A stretch of 64,000 bases of DNA from UBA1660 sp964462035 (GTDB lineage: Bacteria; Myxococcota_A; Polyangia; Polyangiales; Houyiibacteriaceae), in the NCBI GenBank assembly GCA_964462035.1, contig CAYXAP010000003.1, forward strand, positions 186,001 through 250,000, in the 5' to 3' direction. The notes under the pieces are model-generated. The model was not told where the DNA came from, did not search any database, and was given only the letters and a program-made list of their open reading frames with translations. Shown piece by piece: positions 7,367-15,390 of the stretch. Both the position numbers and the translations under genes were made by a program. Every line of letters begins with the position of its first letter. Position 1 is the stretch's first letter.

Positions 7367-8902
7367 TCAGCCGAGGATGTAGGGGAGCGGGTCGTCGCAG
7401 CTCGCGAAGAGCGCATCCTGGTCGTACTGCATGGTCATCCAGCCGGGCTGGGCGACCGAGCCCGAGAACGCGGTGCGTCCATCGACCTGCCATTCGCTGC
7501 GGGGGATGCCCATCGCGTCGAGCACGGTGGTGTGCCACTGGAAGAAGCAGGCGCCGCGGCGCCGCTCGACGTTCTTGAAGACGCGATCGTCTTCTCGGAA
7601 GGGGTTCGCGCTGCGGTCCCGCATGTCGAGGTAGTGGCCCGTGTTCAGCATGTTGCCGCCGCCGAGGGTGACGATCGGGATCGAGTCGCCGTTGTGCGTA
7701 GAGGCGCCGGACTCGTGGGCCCACCAGACCAGGGTCGAGTCGAGCATCGTGCCTTCGCCCTCGGGGAGGGCCTCCAGCTTGTTGACCAGGTCGAGCATGC
7801 CGTCGCGGAAGAGGGCGTTGTTGCCCTCGGTGAGCAAGCCCTCGAGGCGGGTGAGGGTGGCGCCGTCCGTGACCGAGCCGCCACCGCCAGCCGCGTTGTG
7901 GGCGACTTCGTGGTAGCCGCCATCGGCGTCCATCCCGTCGTGCCAGGGGTTGGTCGTCCGGATCACGGCGATGCGGCTGCTGTCGCACATGAAGCCCGCC
8001 ATGATGACGTCGTTGAGGATCTGGTAGTTGGCGGGGTTCCAGTTCCGGAGGCTGTTGCCGACGCCGTCCGGCCGGATGACGGAGCCACAGTGGGCGCCGG
8101 TCGGGGTGGTCAGCGAGCTCTGCAGATCGCTGAGTCGGTCCATGTACTGGCGGAGCGCGGCGCGGTCGGCCGATCCGAGGCGCGCCCCGGGGCCGTGGGC
8201 ACCGCTCTCGAGGCGCCGGTAGCTCTCCATGACCTGGTTCAGCGGTGGCGGCCGCTCCTCGCCCGTCTCGGGCTCGACGTAGAGCAGATCGAAGAGGGTC
8301 GCGGCGCCGTCGGTCGGCACCGGCTGGAAACCGCCGGAGCGGCTGACGGGGTCGACCCACTCCACGCTCAGCGCGTCCGCGCCGAAGTTCATCATCCGGC
8401 GCCTCGGCACCGCCTCGTAGAACGACGACGAGTACGCCATCACCACGTCGACCGTCGCCTGCTCGGGCGTCGGGTCGTCGTGGTTGTTCGACATGTCGCC
8501 GTAGTTGCCGAGCACGTGGCGCGCGTGGCCGTAATAGAAGGGCACGTCGAGGCCACGGATCACGTTCATCTTCCCAACGAGCGCGTCGGAGAAGCGATCG
8601 GCGGGCGCGCGGAGCACGTCGCTCACGACGCGATCGCTGCCCTCCATTCGTGAGCCCAGGGCGCCGCGGTGGCAGGTGTGGAGGTGCTCGAAGCTCTCTG
8701 GGGCCTCTGCGGCATCGGGGAACATGTGCTCCTGCCAGACGCCGCCATGCTCCGACATGATGGCGACCATGCGCTTCGGGACGGCCGGGCCCTGTGCCTT
8801 GGCCTGGGAGCCGCGGAGCAGGCTCGGCAGCGCCGGGATGGCGAGCGCGGCACCACCCGCACCGATGAGGAAGAAGCGTCGTCCGATCTTTCGTACGGTC
8901 AT
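7367..8902 (-). CDS. DUF1552 secreted protein, Tat-type signal
   Basis: A 511-residue member of the DUF1552 family, known mostly from planctomycetes and myxobacteria and of unknown biochemical function. The N-terminus (KIGRRFFLIG, then a hydrophobic Ala/Gly/Leu stretch to about residue 30 and QAKAQG) is a twin-arginine-type signal peptide, suggesting export of a folded protein. The body carries the family's conserved segments, among them HGGVWQEHMFP near the start and VTLGGGNMLNTGHYL near the end. It starts 9 bp after the stop of the upstream DUF1592 gene and is surely in the same operon. DUF1552 and DUF1592 proteins are regularly encoded together, which points to one joint function outside the cytoplasm. 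Confidence 0.9.
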   Translation of the reverse strand: MTVRKIGRRFFLIGAGGAALAIPALPSLLRGSQAKAQGPAVPKRMVAIMSEHGGVWQEHMFPDAAEAPESFEHLHTCHRGALGSRMEGSDRVVSDVLRAPADRFSDALVGKMNVIRGLDVPFYYGHARHVLGNYGDMSNNHDDPTPEQATVDVVMAYSSSFYEAVPRRRMMNFGADALSVEWVDPVSRSGGFQPVPTDGAATLFDLLYVEPETGEERPPPLNQVMESYRRLESGAHGPGARLGSADRAALRQYMDRLSDLQSSLTTPTGAHCGSVIRPDGVGNSLRNWNPANYQILNDVIMAGFMCDSSRIAVIRTTNPWHDGMDADGGYHEVAHNAAGGGGSVTDGATLTRLEGLLTEGNNALFRDGMLDLVNKLEALPEGEGTMLDSTLVWWAHESGASTHNGDSIPIVTLGGGNMLNTGHYLDMRDRSANPFREDDRVFKNVERRRGACFFQWHTTVLDAMGIPRSEWQVDGRTAFSGSVAQPGWMTMQYDQDALFASCDDPLPYILG

Positions 8903-8911
8903 GGTCGGTTC

Positions 8912-10660
8912 CTAGTTGGCAGCGCGGACGCGGAAGGAGGGGGCGAGGACGACGGCGGAGAGCACTTCGGTGAGCGGGCGGTCGGCGTCGATGGCGTCGT
9001 CGAGCTCGGCGAGCATGCAGCCGTCGCGGTCGGGGTCCTCCGCGCGTGCGAGGGCGAAGCGCAGGTAGTGGCGCGCGAAGCAGGCGCCGACCTTCTCGCT
9101 CTCGTAGAGGCTCTCGGCGAGCTGCGCGGCGCCGGCGACGGCTCCGTCCGACTCGGCGATGGTCGCGCTGTCGTCGATCTCCAGGTCGACGGTGACCGCT
9201 CCCGAGGCGTCGAAGAGCGGCTCGCTCTCGCGCCACTGACCGATCGCGTCGAAGCGCTCGAGGGCGTAGCCGGTCGGGTTGATGCGGCCGTGACACCCGC
9301 TGCATCCGGTCGCACCGGTGAGGATCTCGGTGGCCTCGCGGGATCCCGTGGTCGAGCGGTCGACGACGGGGAGGTCGTCCATCGCGCCACCGGGCGCCGC
9401 GGGTAGGTAGTCGCAGGTGATCTGCCGGCGGATGAAGACTCCGCGGAGGATCGGGTGCGTGATCGAGTTGATGTTCGGCAGGGCCACGTCGGCCCGCGCG
9501 AGGAGCAGGCCCACGCGGGAGAGCACTCCGTGGCGCTCCGGGGGGACTGCGACGGTCTCACCGGCGGCGGCGGGCTCGACGCCGTAGATGGCGGCCAGTC
9601 GCGGGTCCTGCGTCGTGGTCACGTCGCTGAGGAAGTAGTCGCGAAAGGTGCCGCCGGTGCGGAGCGTGTGGTGGAGCAGGTCCACCGGCTCCGCGCGGAC
9701 CGCATCGTCGAAGCTGCGGTCGAGGCCGAGGTCGCCGGCGATGTAGTCGAAGTCCGGCCCCGAGCCGCTGCTGGCCGGGTTCAGCTGGTCGAAGCGCAGC
9801 CACTCTTCGACGAAGACCTGCAGACTCTGGCGAGCGCGCTCGTCGCCGAGGACGCGCTCGACCTGAGTCTGCCAGCCGTCGTCCGTGAGGAGCGCGCCGG
9901 ACTCGGCCGCCGCGAAGAGCTCCTCGTCCGGCATCGTGTCCCAGAAGTGGTAGCTCAGTCGGGAAGCGGCCTCGTAGGCGGTCAGGGGCCCGGTGCCCTC
10001 GATGTGGAAGAGGAAGCTCGGCTGGGCGAAGAGCACGACGAACATGTCCTCGAGGGCGGCGAGGTCCATCGCGTCGCCGGCGTCGTAGACCTCGTCGCGG
10101 TAGAAGGAGCGCTCGGCGTCGTCCATCGGGCGCCGGTGCGTGAGGCGGCCGACGCGCTCGAGGAGCTCGTCCACGCAGGCCGCGTCGTTGGCGGTGTCGG
10201 CGTCGGTGGCGCAGGTGGCCCCCATCGCGTCCAGCATCGCTGGCTGGGCCAGCGCTTCAGCGATGGCCGATCTGAGGCGATGGTGGGCGGAGACGGCGCT
10301 CTCGCCAACGGTCGTGTCCGAACGGAAGAAGAGCTTCTGCCCCTCCTGCACGTCGCTCTCGGCGCGCAGATCCGGCGGGATGGCTCCGAGATCGTCGGCG
10401 ATGCCGGTCAGCAGGGTGTCGGCCTCGCCCGATGGCAACAAGCGTCGGATCGTGTCCTCCACCGTGTGCTGCAGCTGGCTCCGGGCCAGCCGCCGCATCA
10501 CCGAGGGCGTCTCTTCGACGTCTTCGTCGCAGGTGAAGTCCACCTCGCCGGGGCGGAACTCGTCATCGGGGGGTGTCCAGGTGCTTCCCCCGATGGTGCC
10601 CTCGCAGCCGAGGATCGAGAGGGTGGCGCCGAGGAACGCGAACAGCCGGGAGGGTCGCAT
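8912..10660 (-). CDS. DUF1592-type c-haem lipoprotein
   Basis: A 582-residue protein with the domain series of planctomycete-type cytochromes, in order: a DUF1587-like start (RRLARSQLQHTVEDTIRRLL), DUF1595, DUF1592 (ASRLSYHFWDTMPDEEL), DUF1588 (GVLSRVGLLL, THPILRGVFIRRQ) and DUF1585. A single c-type haem motif, CSGCH, lies at residues 453-457, followed by GRINPTGYALERFD. A lipobox (LSILGC) near residue 19 indicates a lipoprotein at the envelope. Unlike many relatives it lacks an extra N-terminal cytochrome domain. Family members are predicted to be redox enzymes of unknown substrate; the partner is the DUF1552 gene immediately downstream. Confidence 0.9.
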   Translation of the reverse strand: MRPSRLFAFLGATLSILGCEGTIGGSTWTPPDDEFRPGEVDFTCDEDVEETPSVMRRLARSQLQHTVEDTIRRLLPSGEADTLLTGIADDLGAIPPDLRAESDVQEGQKLFFRSDTTVGESAVSAHHRLRSAIAEALAQPAMLDAMGATCATDADTANDAACVDELLERVGRLTHRRPMDDAERSFYRDEVYDAGDAMDLAALEDMFVVLFAQPSFLFHIEGTGPLTAYEAASRLSYHFWDTMPDEELFAAAESGALLTDDGWQTQVERVLGDERARQSLQVFVEEWLRFDQLNPASSGSGPDFDYIAGDLGLDRSFDDAVRAEPVDLLHHTLRTGGTFRDYFLSDVTTTQDPRLAAIYGVEPAAAGETVAVPPERHGVLSRVGLLLARADVALPNINSITHPILRGVFIRRQITCDYLPAAPGGAMDDLPVVDRSTTGSREATEILTGATGCSGCHGRINPTGYALERFDAIGQWRESEPLFDASGAVTVDLEIDDSATIAESDGAVAGAAQLAESLYESEKVGACFARHYLRFALARAEDPDRDGCMLAELDDAIDADRPLTEVLSAVVLAPSFRVRAAN

Positions 10661-10707
10661 CGTGCGTAGGAGCCACGAGCCCGCGAAACCGGCTCACGCG
10701 GGCGCAG

Positions 10708-10877
10708 TCAGTGACCGAGGACGAGGTCGGGGAAGGCGCCGCGGAGGCGTTCGGCGGCTGCGTCGGTGACCTGCGTGTCCCGGAGGCCGAGGCGCTCGAG
10801 GCGGCGGAGGCGCAGCAGAAGGTCGACGCTGGCGTCCGACACCTGCGTTCCCGTGAGGCCGAGCCGGCGTAGCCGGG
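10708..10877 (-). pseudogene. Out-of-frame continuation of the LRR gene
   Basis: In the frame shifted relative to the gene at 10878-11408, this stretch reads LTRLRRLGLTGTQVSD, then LLLRLRRLERLGLRDTQVTD, then AAAERLRGAFPDLVLGH and a stop at 10708-10710. These are two more leucine-rich repeats of the same spacing plus a natural C-terminus. It has no start of its own. It belongs to the upstream LRR gene, separated by an apparent 2-nt insertion near 10880. Confidence 0.8.
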
Positions 10878-11408
10878 TCAGTGGTTCTTCAGATGGGCGA
10901 GGCCCGCGTCACCGATGGTCTTCCCCGGCGCGTAGAAGACCTCGAGCTGGGTGGCGCCCGCGAGATGAGCGAGGCCGGCGTCGGTCACCCGGCTCGCGCT
11001 CACGTACACCCGCTTCAGCCGCCGCCAGTCCGTCGTGTGCGCCAGCGTCGCGTCGGTCGCTTCCCCGATGAGGACCAGGGCGAGATCGTGTCGGCGAGCG
11101 TGCGCGCTCACCGCCTCCCGGGTCTCCGGATCGGCCAGGGACGCGTCGTCGGTTCGGATCGTGAGTGGGCCGGAGGCGGTCGCGAGGAGCGCACGCGCGC
11201 CTTCGCCGCGTAGGTCGACGAAGACCAGCCGGTCGCCGACGAAGGCTCCGGCGCCCGATCGGCGAACCTGCCGGACATCGGCCTCGGCGACGGGCACCCA
11301 GCTCCGGACGGGAGAGGAGAACGCCCACTCCGGCCCGCGCTGGGCCTCGAGGGGAGTGGCCGTCAGCAGGGCGAGGGCCGCGGAGAGCGCCATCAGCGAG
11401 AGTCTCAT
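10878..11408 (-). CDS. Secreted leucine-rich-repeat protein, frame ends early
   Basis: The frame encodes 176 residues: a signal peptide (to about LEAQ at residue 22), an unrecognised middle part, and ribonuclease-inhibitor-like leucine-rich repeats (VTDAGLAHLAGATQLEV, IGDAGLAHLKN). The frame stops at 10878 right after LAHLKN, but the repeat sequence continues without loss in another frame to 10708. The joint reads AAC-CACTGACC, and removing CA gives a standard LAHLKNLTRLRRLGL repeat. The gene is therefore either truly disrupted or hit by a 2-nt assembly error. A full product would be about 230 residues. LRR proteins of this kind bind other proteins; the partner is unknown. Confidence 0.75.
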   Translation of the reverse strand: MRLSLMALSAALALLTATPLEAQRGPEWAFSSPVRSWVPVAEADVRQVRRSGAGAFVGDRLVFVDLRGEGARALLATASGPLTIRTDDASLADPETREAVSAHARRHDLALVLIGEATDATLAHTTDWRRLKRVYVSASRVTDAGLAHLAGATQLEVFYAPGKTIGDAGLAHLKNH

Positions 11409-11444
11409 CGGGGTCTCGATGCGGCCGCGGGTCCGCCGTCTTCC

Positions 11445-12764
11445 TCAGTACCCATCGCTGAGGAGCGCGGTGGGGGCGATGTAGCGCAGGGGCGGGGAGA
11501 CCTCGGCGCGGAGGAGCTCGTTGTACTTGGAGAGGGCGGCGCCCGGCGAGCCGCCGACCATCCAGTGGGAGCCGGCGCCGGCGCGGAGGGTCATGCGCTC
11601 GCCGGTGCTCCAACCACCGCCACGCTCGACACGGCGGGCGAGCGATTTGGCAGCCTGGGCGAAGGCCTGGCTGGCCTGGACGTAGCTCTGTAGCCCGCGG
11701 AAGGGTCGGCCCATCTCGGCGTTTCGTTCTTCTTCGGAGACGCTGCTCAGGGCGGCCTCGAGCTCGTCGACCTGCCGTTGGTAGCCCTCGGCCTTCGCGA
11801 AGAAGCTGTCGTGGTCGATCGACCCGACCTCCCGCCAGTGGACGTTCGCGGTGCGGGCGATCTCGGCGGCGCTGCGCATGGTGTCGTAGAGCAGGCGGTG
11901 GCGCGTGTCGCCGGGCGCGAGCGCCTCCTCCCGCTTGGAGAGTGCCTCTTCGAAGGCGGAGTCGACGTGCGCGATGAGCGCCTCGCGGGCGACCATGAAG
12001 GCGTTGAAACCGGCGATGAGGGGCCCGTGGAGCTCCTGGCCGCGCGCCATGTGGTCGTCCTGGTAGTCGTTGCGGTCGTAGTAGCGCTCCGCCTCTTCGA
12101 CGATGCCGTGCAGGTTCGTGACGGCGGTGACGTAGGCCTGCGCCGCGGAGTCCATCTCCGGCTTGCGCGGGCTGATCGCCGACGCGGCGGCGACGGCCTC
12201 GGCGCAGTCGCTCGGGTCGCGGAACGTGTAGAGGCCATAGACGTGGCGACTGTTCGGCCGGGGCCCGTCGTCGTCGTCGACCCAGTCGCGGTAGCGGGAG
12301 CGACTCGAGAGGATCCGGTCGTCCAGCGAGTTGATGCAATCGCCGACGTACGCGCTCAGTCGACCCATCAACGCGGCGTCTGCCGCCACGGCCGGGTCCA
12401 GGGCAGCCGCTGCCGGTGCGGGCACGTTCGGCGTCGCGGGGATCGAGGGCATGGCGGTCGCTGGCACCGGGACGGGAGGCGGCGGCTGCTGCGGGTCCGG
12501 CGCGGAGAGGGCGAAGATGCCCGCCATGCCGATGCCGAGCACGGTGGTCCCCAGGGTCGACCACAGCACGATCTTCTGGGCCCGCTTGCCCATCTCCACC
12601 GCGTGCGCCGCCTGCGCGTGGTGCTGGCCCCACGGCGAGGCCCCACGCTGCTGCTGTTGCACCTGAGAGGTGGTCGAGCAGTACTCGCAGGTGATCGTCT
12701 GCTGTCCTGGGTTCGCGTCGAGCTTCGCCCCGCAGCCGGGACACTGGAGTGCCGTCACCGCCAT
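11445..12764 (-). CDS. Zinc-ribbon membrane protein with DUF3829 domain
   Basis: A 439-residue protein in three parts. Residues 8-29 form a zinc ribbon with two CxxC knuckles (CPGCGAKL and CEYC). A single transmembrane helix follows at about 66-86, then a Pro/Ala-rich linker. From about residue 135 comes a helical domain matching the DUF3829 (YiiG-type) family, recognised from YVGDCINSLDDRI, SRYRDWVDDDDGP and RYYDRNDYQDDHMARGQELHGPL. YiiG-like proteins are envelope lipoproteins of unknown function. Here the lipobox is replaced by a cytoplasmic zinc ribbon and an anchor helix, so the DUF3829 part probably faces the periplasm. The final 30 residues are weakly conserved. Confidence 0.8.
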   Translation of the reverse strand: MAVTALQCPGCGAKLDANPGQQTITCEYCSTTSQVQQQQRGASPWGQHHAQAAHAVEMGKRAQKIVLWSTLGTTVLGIGMAGIFALSAPDPQQPPPPVPVPATAMPSIPATPNVPAPAAAALDPAVAADAALMGRLSAYVGDCINSLDDRILSSRSRYRDWVDDDDGPRPNSRHVYGLYTFRDPSDCAEAVAAASAISPRKPEMDSAAQAYVTAVTNLHGIVEEAERYYDRNDYQDDHMARGQELHGPLIAGFNAFMVAREALIAHVDSAFEEALSKREEALAPGDTRHRLLYDTMRSAAEIARTANVHWREVGSIDHDSFFAKAEGYQRQVDELEAALSSVSEEERNAEMGRPFRGLQSYVQASQAFAQAAKSLARRVERGGGWSTGERMTLRAGAGSHWMVGGSPGAALSKYNELLRAEVSPPLRYIAPTALLSDGY

Positions 12765-12785
12765 GGCCGCGACGCTACCACGCCC

Positions 12786-13679
12786 TCAAGCGTGCACCGG
12801 GAGCCCTTCGCGGCTCCGTTTCAGTGGTGTGAGGGTGACCCGGCAGGTGTCCCCACCGTGTTTGGGGATGGTCTTGTCGAGCAGGTACTTCAGGCCGAAG
12901 ACGGAGCACACACCTGCCTGGAACTGGCCGAAGATGCCGCAGTGACCGCGGGTCCAGCCGGGTCGGCTCCACCAGAGGCAGGCGTCACCCTCGAGGTAGC
13001 CTTCGTGGGTCGAGCGATCGTTGCCGGACCAGTGGTCTGGGTTGACGTGGAAGACGTATTCGCCGACGCGGAGGATCTCGATGGCGAGCTCGACCGGGTC
13101 GCCGCCTTCGTCGAGGCTCGGCAGACCGAAGGCGCGGTGGACGCGCTTGGCGTAGCGCTCGCCCATCGCGAAGCAGATCGAGGCGACGATGCCCCGCGCT
13201 CGCGGGAGCTCCTTCGGGAGGACCTCGGTCAGGGTGATCAGGAGCTCACCGAGGTGGGTGGCACACTCGACCCAGCGCTCCTTCATGCCGAGCCGGAGCA
13301 CCCACGCGGCGCCGCGGGCTCGGCCGAGCGTGGACGGCGGGCCGCCCAGGTCCGCGAAGAGCCAGCGGTTTCGCTTCGAGACCAGCGTCAGGGCGGCGAA
13401 GAGATCGCGGACCGCCGCGTCGTCGCGCTCGGGGAGCCAGTCGTGGCGCTCACGCAGCACGTCGTACCGCCGGCGGTACACGGTCGTCATGAGCTCGGCG
13501 ACCGCCGGGCGGGCCCGCTCAGCGAGGTGCGGCTCGAGCTCCTTGGCGATGCCGCGGGCCCAGTCGTGGACGCCGGCGGCCGCCTGGGGCCAGAGGAGGG
13601 CGACCGGGATGAGCTCGCGACGGTAGGCCTCGCGCATGGCTCGGCCTCGGAGTGATTGCAGTGACGTTCCCTTCCCCAT
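12786..13679 (-). CDS. Unknown protein, possibly ATC-hydrolase-like fold
   Basis: A 297-residue soluble protein, not recognised with confidence. The first 120 residues are helical and Arg/Leu-rich (RRRYDVLRERHDWLPERDDAAVRDL). The second half has WGD-type segments (NPDHWSGN, CLWWSRPGW) and ends with CSVFGLKYLLDKTIPKHGGDTCRVTL, a Cys-x(20-25)-Cys pattern reminiscent of L-2-amino-thiazoline-4-carboxylate hydrolase-like and V4R-like proteins. That resemblance is weak. The start was set at the ATG at 13679; the frame extends to 13721, but only through a CGGGCA repeat encoding PVPVPVP. It could also start at 13637. It stands 21 bp before the DUF3829 gene. Confidence 0.6.
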   Translation of the reverse strand: MGKGTSLQSLRGRAMREAYRRELIPVALLWPQAAAGVHDWARGIAKELEPHLAERARPAVAELMTTVYRRRYDVLRERHDWLPERDDAAVRDLFAALTLVSKRNRWLFADLGGPPSTLGRARGAAWVLRLGMKERWVECATHLGELLITLTEVLPKELPRARGIVASICFAMGERYAKRVHRAFGLPSLDEGGDPVELAIEILRVGEYVFHVNPDHWSGNDRSTHEGYLEGDACLWWSRPGWTRGHCGIFGQFQAGVCSVFGLKYLLDKTIPKHGGDTCRVTLTPLKRSREGLPVHA

Positions 13680-13690
13680 GCCCGCATCGT

Positions 13691-13721
13691 CGGGCACGGG
13701 CACGGGCACGGGCAAGGGCAC
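13691..13721. repeat. CGGGCA hexamer repeat
   Basis: About five copies of CGGGCA, one changed to AGGGCA, lie between the upp stop and the start of the next reverse-strand gene. They encode an improbable Pro-Val N-terminus if read through, which argues that translation starts downstream of them. Confidence 0.8.
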
Positions 13722-13726
13722 GGGGC

Positions 13727-13752
13727 GAAGTAGGCCGCTTCGCGGCTACTTC
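13727..13752 (-). terminator. Hairpin overlapping the upp stop codon
   Basis: GAAGTAG-GCCGC-TTC-GCGG-CTACTTC forms a long near-perfect stem with a one-base bulge that includes the upp stop codon (13746-13748). There is no T run after it on the minus strand, so it may be a weak terminator or an mRNA 3'-end stabiliser. Confidence 0.45.
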
Positions 13753-14375
13753 GTGCCGAAGAGGCGGTCGCCGGCGTCGCCGAGGCCGGGGAGGATGTAG
13801 CCCTTCTCGTTGAGCTTCTCGTCCACCGAGGCCGTGTAGATGGGCACGTCCGGGTGCGCGTCGTGGAACTCGGCGATGCCTTCGGGGGCGGCGAGCAGGC
13901 AGAGGAACTTCAGCGACTTCGGCTTGAGCTCCGCGATGCGCTCGACCGCGGCGATCGCGGAGTTGCCGGTGGCGAGCATCGGGTCGACCACGATCACGTC
14001 GCGGTCTTCGATCTCTTCGGGGATCTTGAAGTAGTACTCGACCGCGACCAGCGTCTTCGGATCGCGGTAGAGCCCGATGTGCCCGACGCGCGCAGAGGGC
14101 AGGAGCTTCAGGCACCCGCTGAGGATGCCGTCCCCGGCGCGGAGGATGGAGACGAGGACCACCTTCTTGCCGGCGAGCACGGGCGCGTCCATCTCGGTCA
14201 GCGGCGTCTCGATCCGCTCCTTCGCGAGCGGCAGATCACGCGTGACCTCGTAGCCCATGAGCATGCTGATCTCTTCGAGCAGCTGGCGGAAGACGTTGGT
14301 GGGCGTCTCCTTGCGGCGCATGAGGGTGAGCTTGTGCTGGACCAGGGGGTGGTCGATGACGGTGACGTCGGCCAT
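13746..14375 (-). CDS. upp: Uracil phosphoribosyltransferase
   Basis: A 209-residue enzyme that makes UMP from uracil and PRPP in the cytoplasm. The PRPP-binding loop DPMLATGNSA is at residues 131-140, and the uracil-site region GYILPGLGDAGDRLFGTK forms the C-terminus, as in the family. Length is canonical. Besides pyrimidine salvage, the fungal URC pathway of uracil catabolism begins with this reaction (Urc6). Genes matching URC1 and URC4 lie 1.9-4.4 kb away on the same strand, so a catabolic role is a reasonable inference. It stands alone, with a LysR gene upstream on the same strand ending 24 bp before its start. Confidence 0.97.
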   Translation of the reverse strand: MADVTVIDHPLVQHKLTLMRRKETPTNVFRQLLEEISMLMGYEVTRDLPLAKERIETPLTEMDAPVLAGKKVVLVSILRAGDGILSGCLKLLPSARVGHIGLYRDPKTLVAVEYYFKIPEEIEDRDVIVVDPMLATGNSAIAAVERIAELKPKSLKFLCLLAAPEGIAEFHDAHPDVPIYTASVDEKLNEKGYILPGLGDAGDRLFGTK

Positions 14376-14399
14376 CCGCCGTCCCTATCACCGGCTCCC

Positions 14400-15311
14400 T
14401 CAAAAGTCGACGCCGCGATGGCGTCGGGGGAGGGCGGCCGTGATGGCGTCCACGAGCGGCTCGGCGATCGGTGCGGCCTCCGGCCGGTGTGCGAGCCGCC
14501 AGGGACGCAATAGCGGACCTTTGGGGAGCCGTTGCACCACGAGGCTACTGCCGGTCCCGAGGTAGGCGTTCACGACCCAGCTGCTGAGCACGGCGATGCC
14601 GAGTCCGGCCCTCGCGAACTCGACCACGGCTTCGGTGACGGCGAAGCGGCGGACCTTCAGCCGCGGTGGCCGGGAGCCGAAGACCGTGCGCATGAACCAT
14701 TCGTCGCCGTTGCGCGCCGTGCTGCACAGGAGCGGGTGTGCGCGAAGGACCTTCTTCGTCAGCCCTTCGGCCGCGGGGTGCTCGGCGGCCACGAGGAAGA
14801 CGAGCTCGTCGTCGAAGAGCGCGTGCGAGTGGGTCCCCTTCGGTGCTCGGCCCATCACCATCGCCATGTCGAGGTCGCCGCGTTGGAGAGCGCCCCGCGT
14901 GTCGTGGAGGAGCTCGGACGGCAGCCGGAGATCGATCTCCGGGGCCAGGCGCTGGAGCTGCAGCACCACCTTGGCGAGCCAGGCGTACGCGAAGTGGCAC
15001 TCTGCGGCGAAGCGCACGACCCGACGCTCCGGCTGCGGCTCCCGGAGGCTCCGCTCGAGGGCGGTCAGCGCCGTGAGCATCGCTGGCGCGCGCTCCGCGA
15101 GCCGCTCGCCCGCGGCGGTCGGGACGAGCCCATGCGGCGTTCGCGCGAAGAGCTCGGTGCCGGCGCGCTCCTCGGCCACCGCGAGCGCGCGGCTGACCGC
15201 CGACTGACTGAGGTGGAGCGACTCGGCGGCCGCGGAGGTGGTGCCCGATTCGCTCAGGGCGAGCACCACGCGGAGGTCACGAACGTCGAGGTTCGGCGAT
15301 GGAATGCGCAT
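14400..15311 (-). CDS. LysR-family regulator of the adjacent GST gene
   Basis: A 303-residue LysR-type regulator. The N-terminal winged helix (residues about 8-66) is clear: DLRVVLALSESGTTSAAAESLHLSQSAVSRAL, then ELFARTPHGLVPTAAGE. A periplasmic-binding-like effector domain follows. It is divergent from a glutathione S-transferase-like gene with 79 bp between the starts. Two copies of a T-N11-A inverted repeat lie in and beside this spacer, one overlapping the LysR start codon, so it very probably represses itself and activates the GST gene. The effector is unknown, perhaps an electrophile. Confidence 0.93.
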   Translation of the reverse strand: MRIPSPNLDVRDLRVVLALSESGTTSAAAESLHLSQSAVSRALAVAEERAGTELFARTPHGLVPTAAGERLAERAPAMLTALTALERSLREPQPERRVVRFAAECHFAYAWLAKVVLQLQRLAPEIDLRLPSELLHDTRGALQRGDLDMAMVMGRAPKGTHSHALFDDELVFLVAAEHPAAEGLTKKVLRAHPLLCSTARNGDEWFMRTVFGSRPPRLKVRRFAVTEAVVEFARAGLGIAVLSSWVVNAYLGTGSSLVVQRLPKGPLLRPWRLAHRPEAAPIAEPLVDAITAALPRRHRGVDF

Positions 15312-15349
15312 GACGCATCGATTCTATGATCAAAATGCGTTGGACGCAT
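15304..15349. promoter_or_regulatory. Double LysR-box operator, LysR/GST divergon
   Basis: ATGCGC-ATG-ACGCAT (15304-15318) and ATGCGT-TGG-ACGCAT (15335-15349) are two copies of the same 6-3-6 inverted repeat, each fitting the LysR T-N11-A box. Their centres are 31 bp apart, about three helical turns, as for a LysR tetramer. The first overlaps the LysR start codon; the second is 42 bp before the GST start. Confidence 0.85.
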
Positions 15350-15390
15350 ACGCCGATTCGGGCGAACCCGTTGGGCAGGAGGAATCACTC

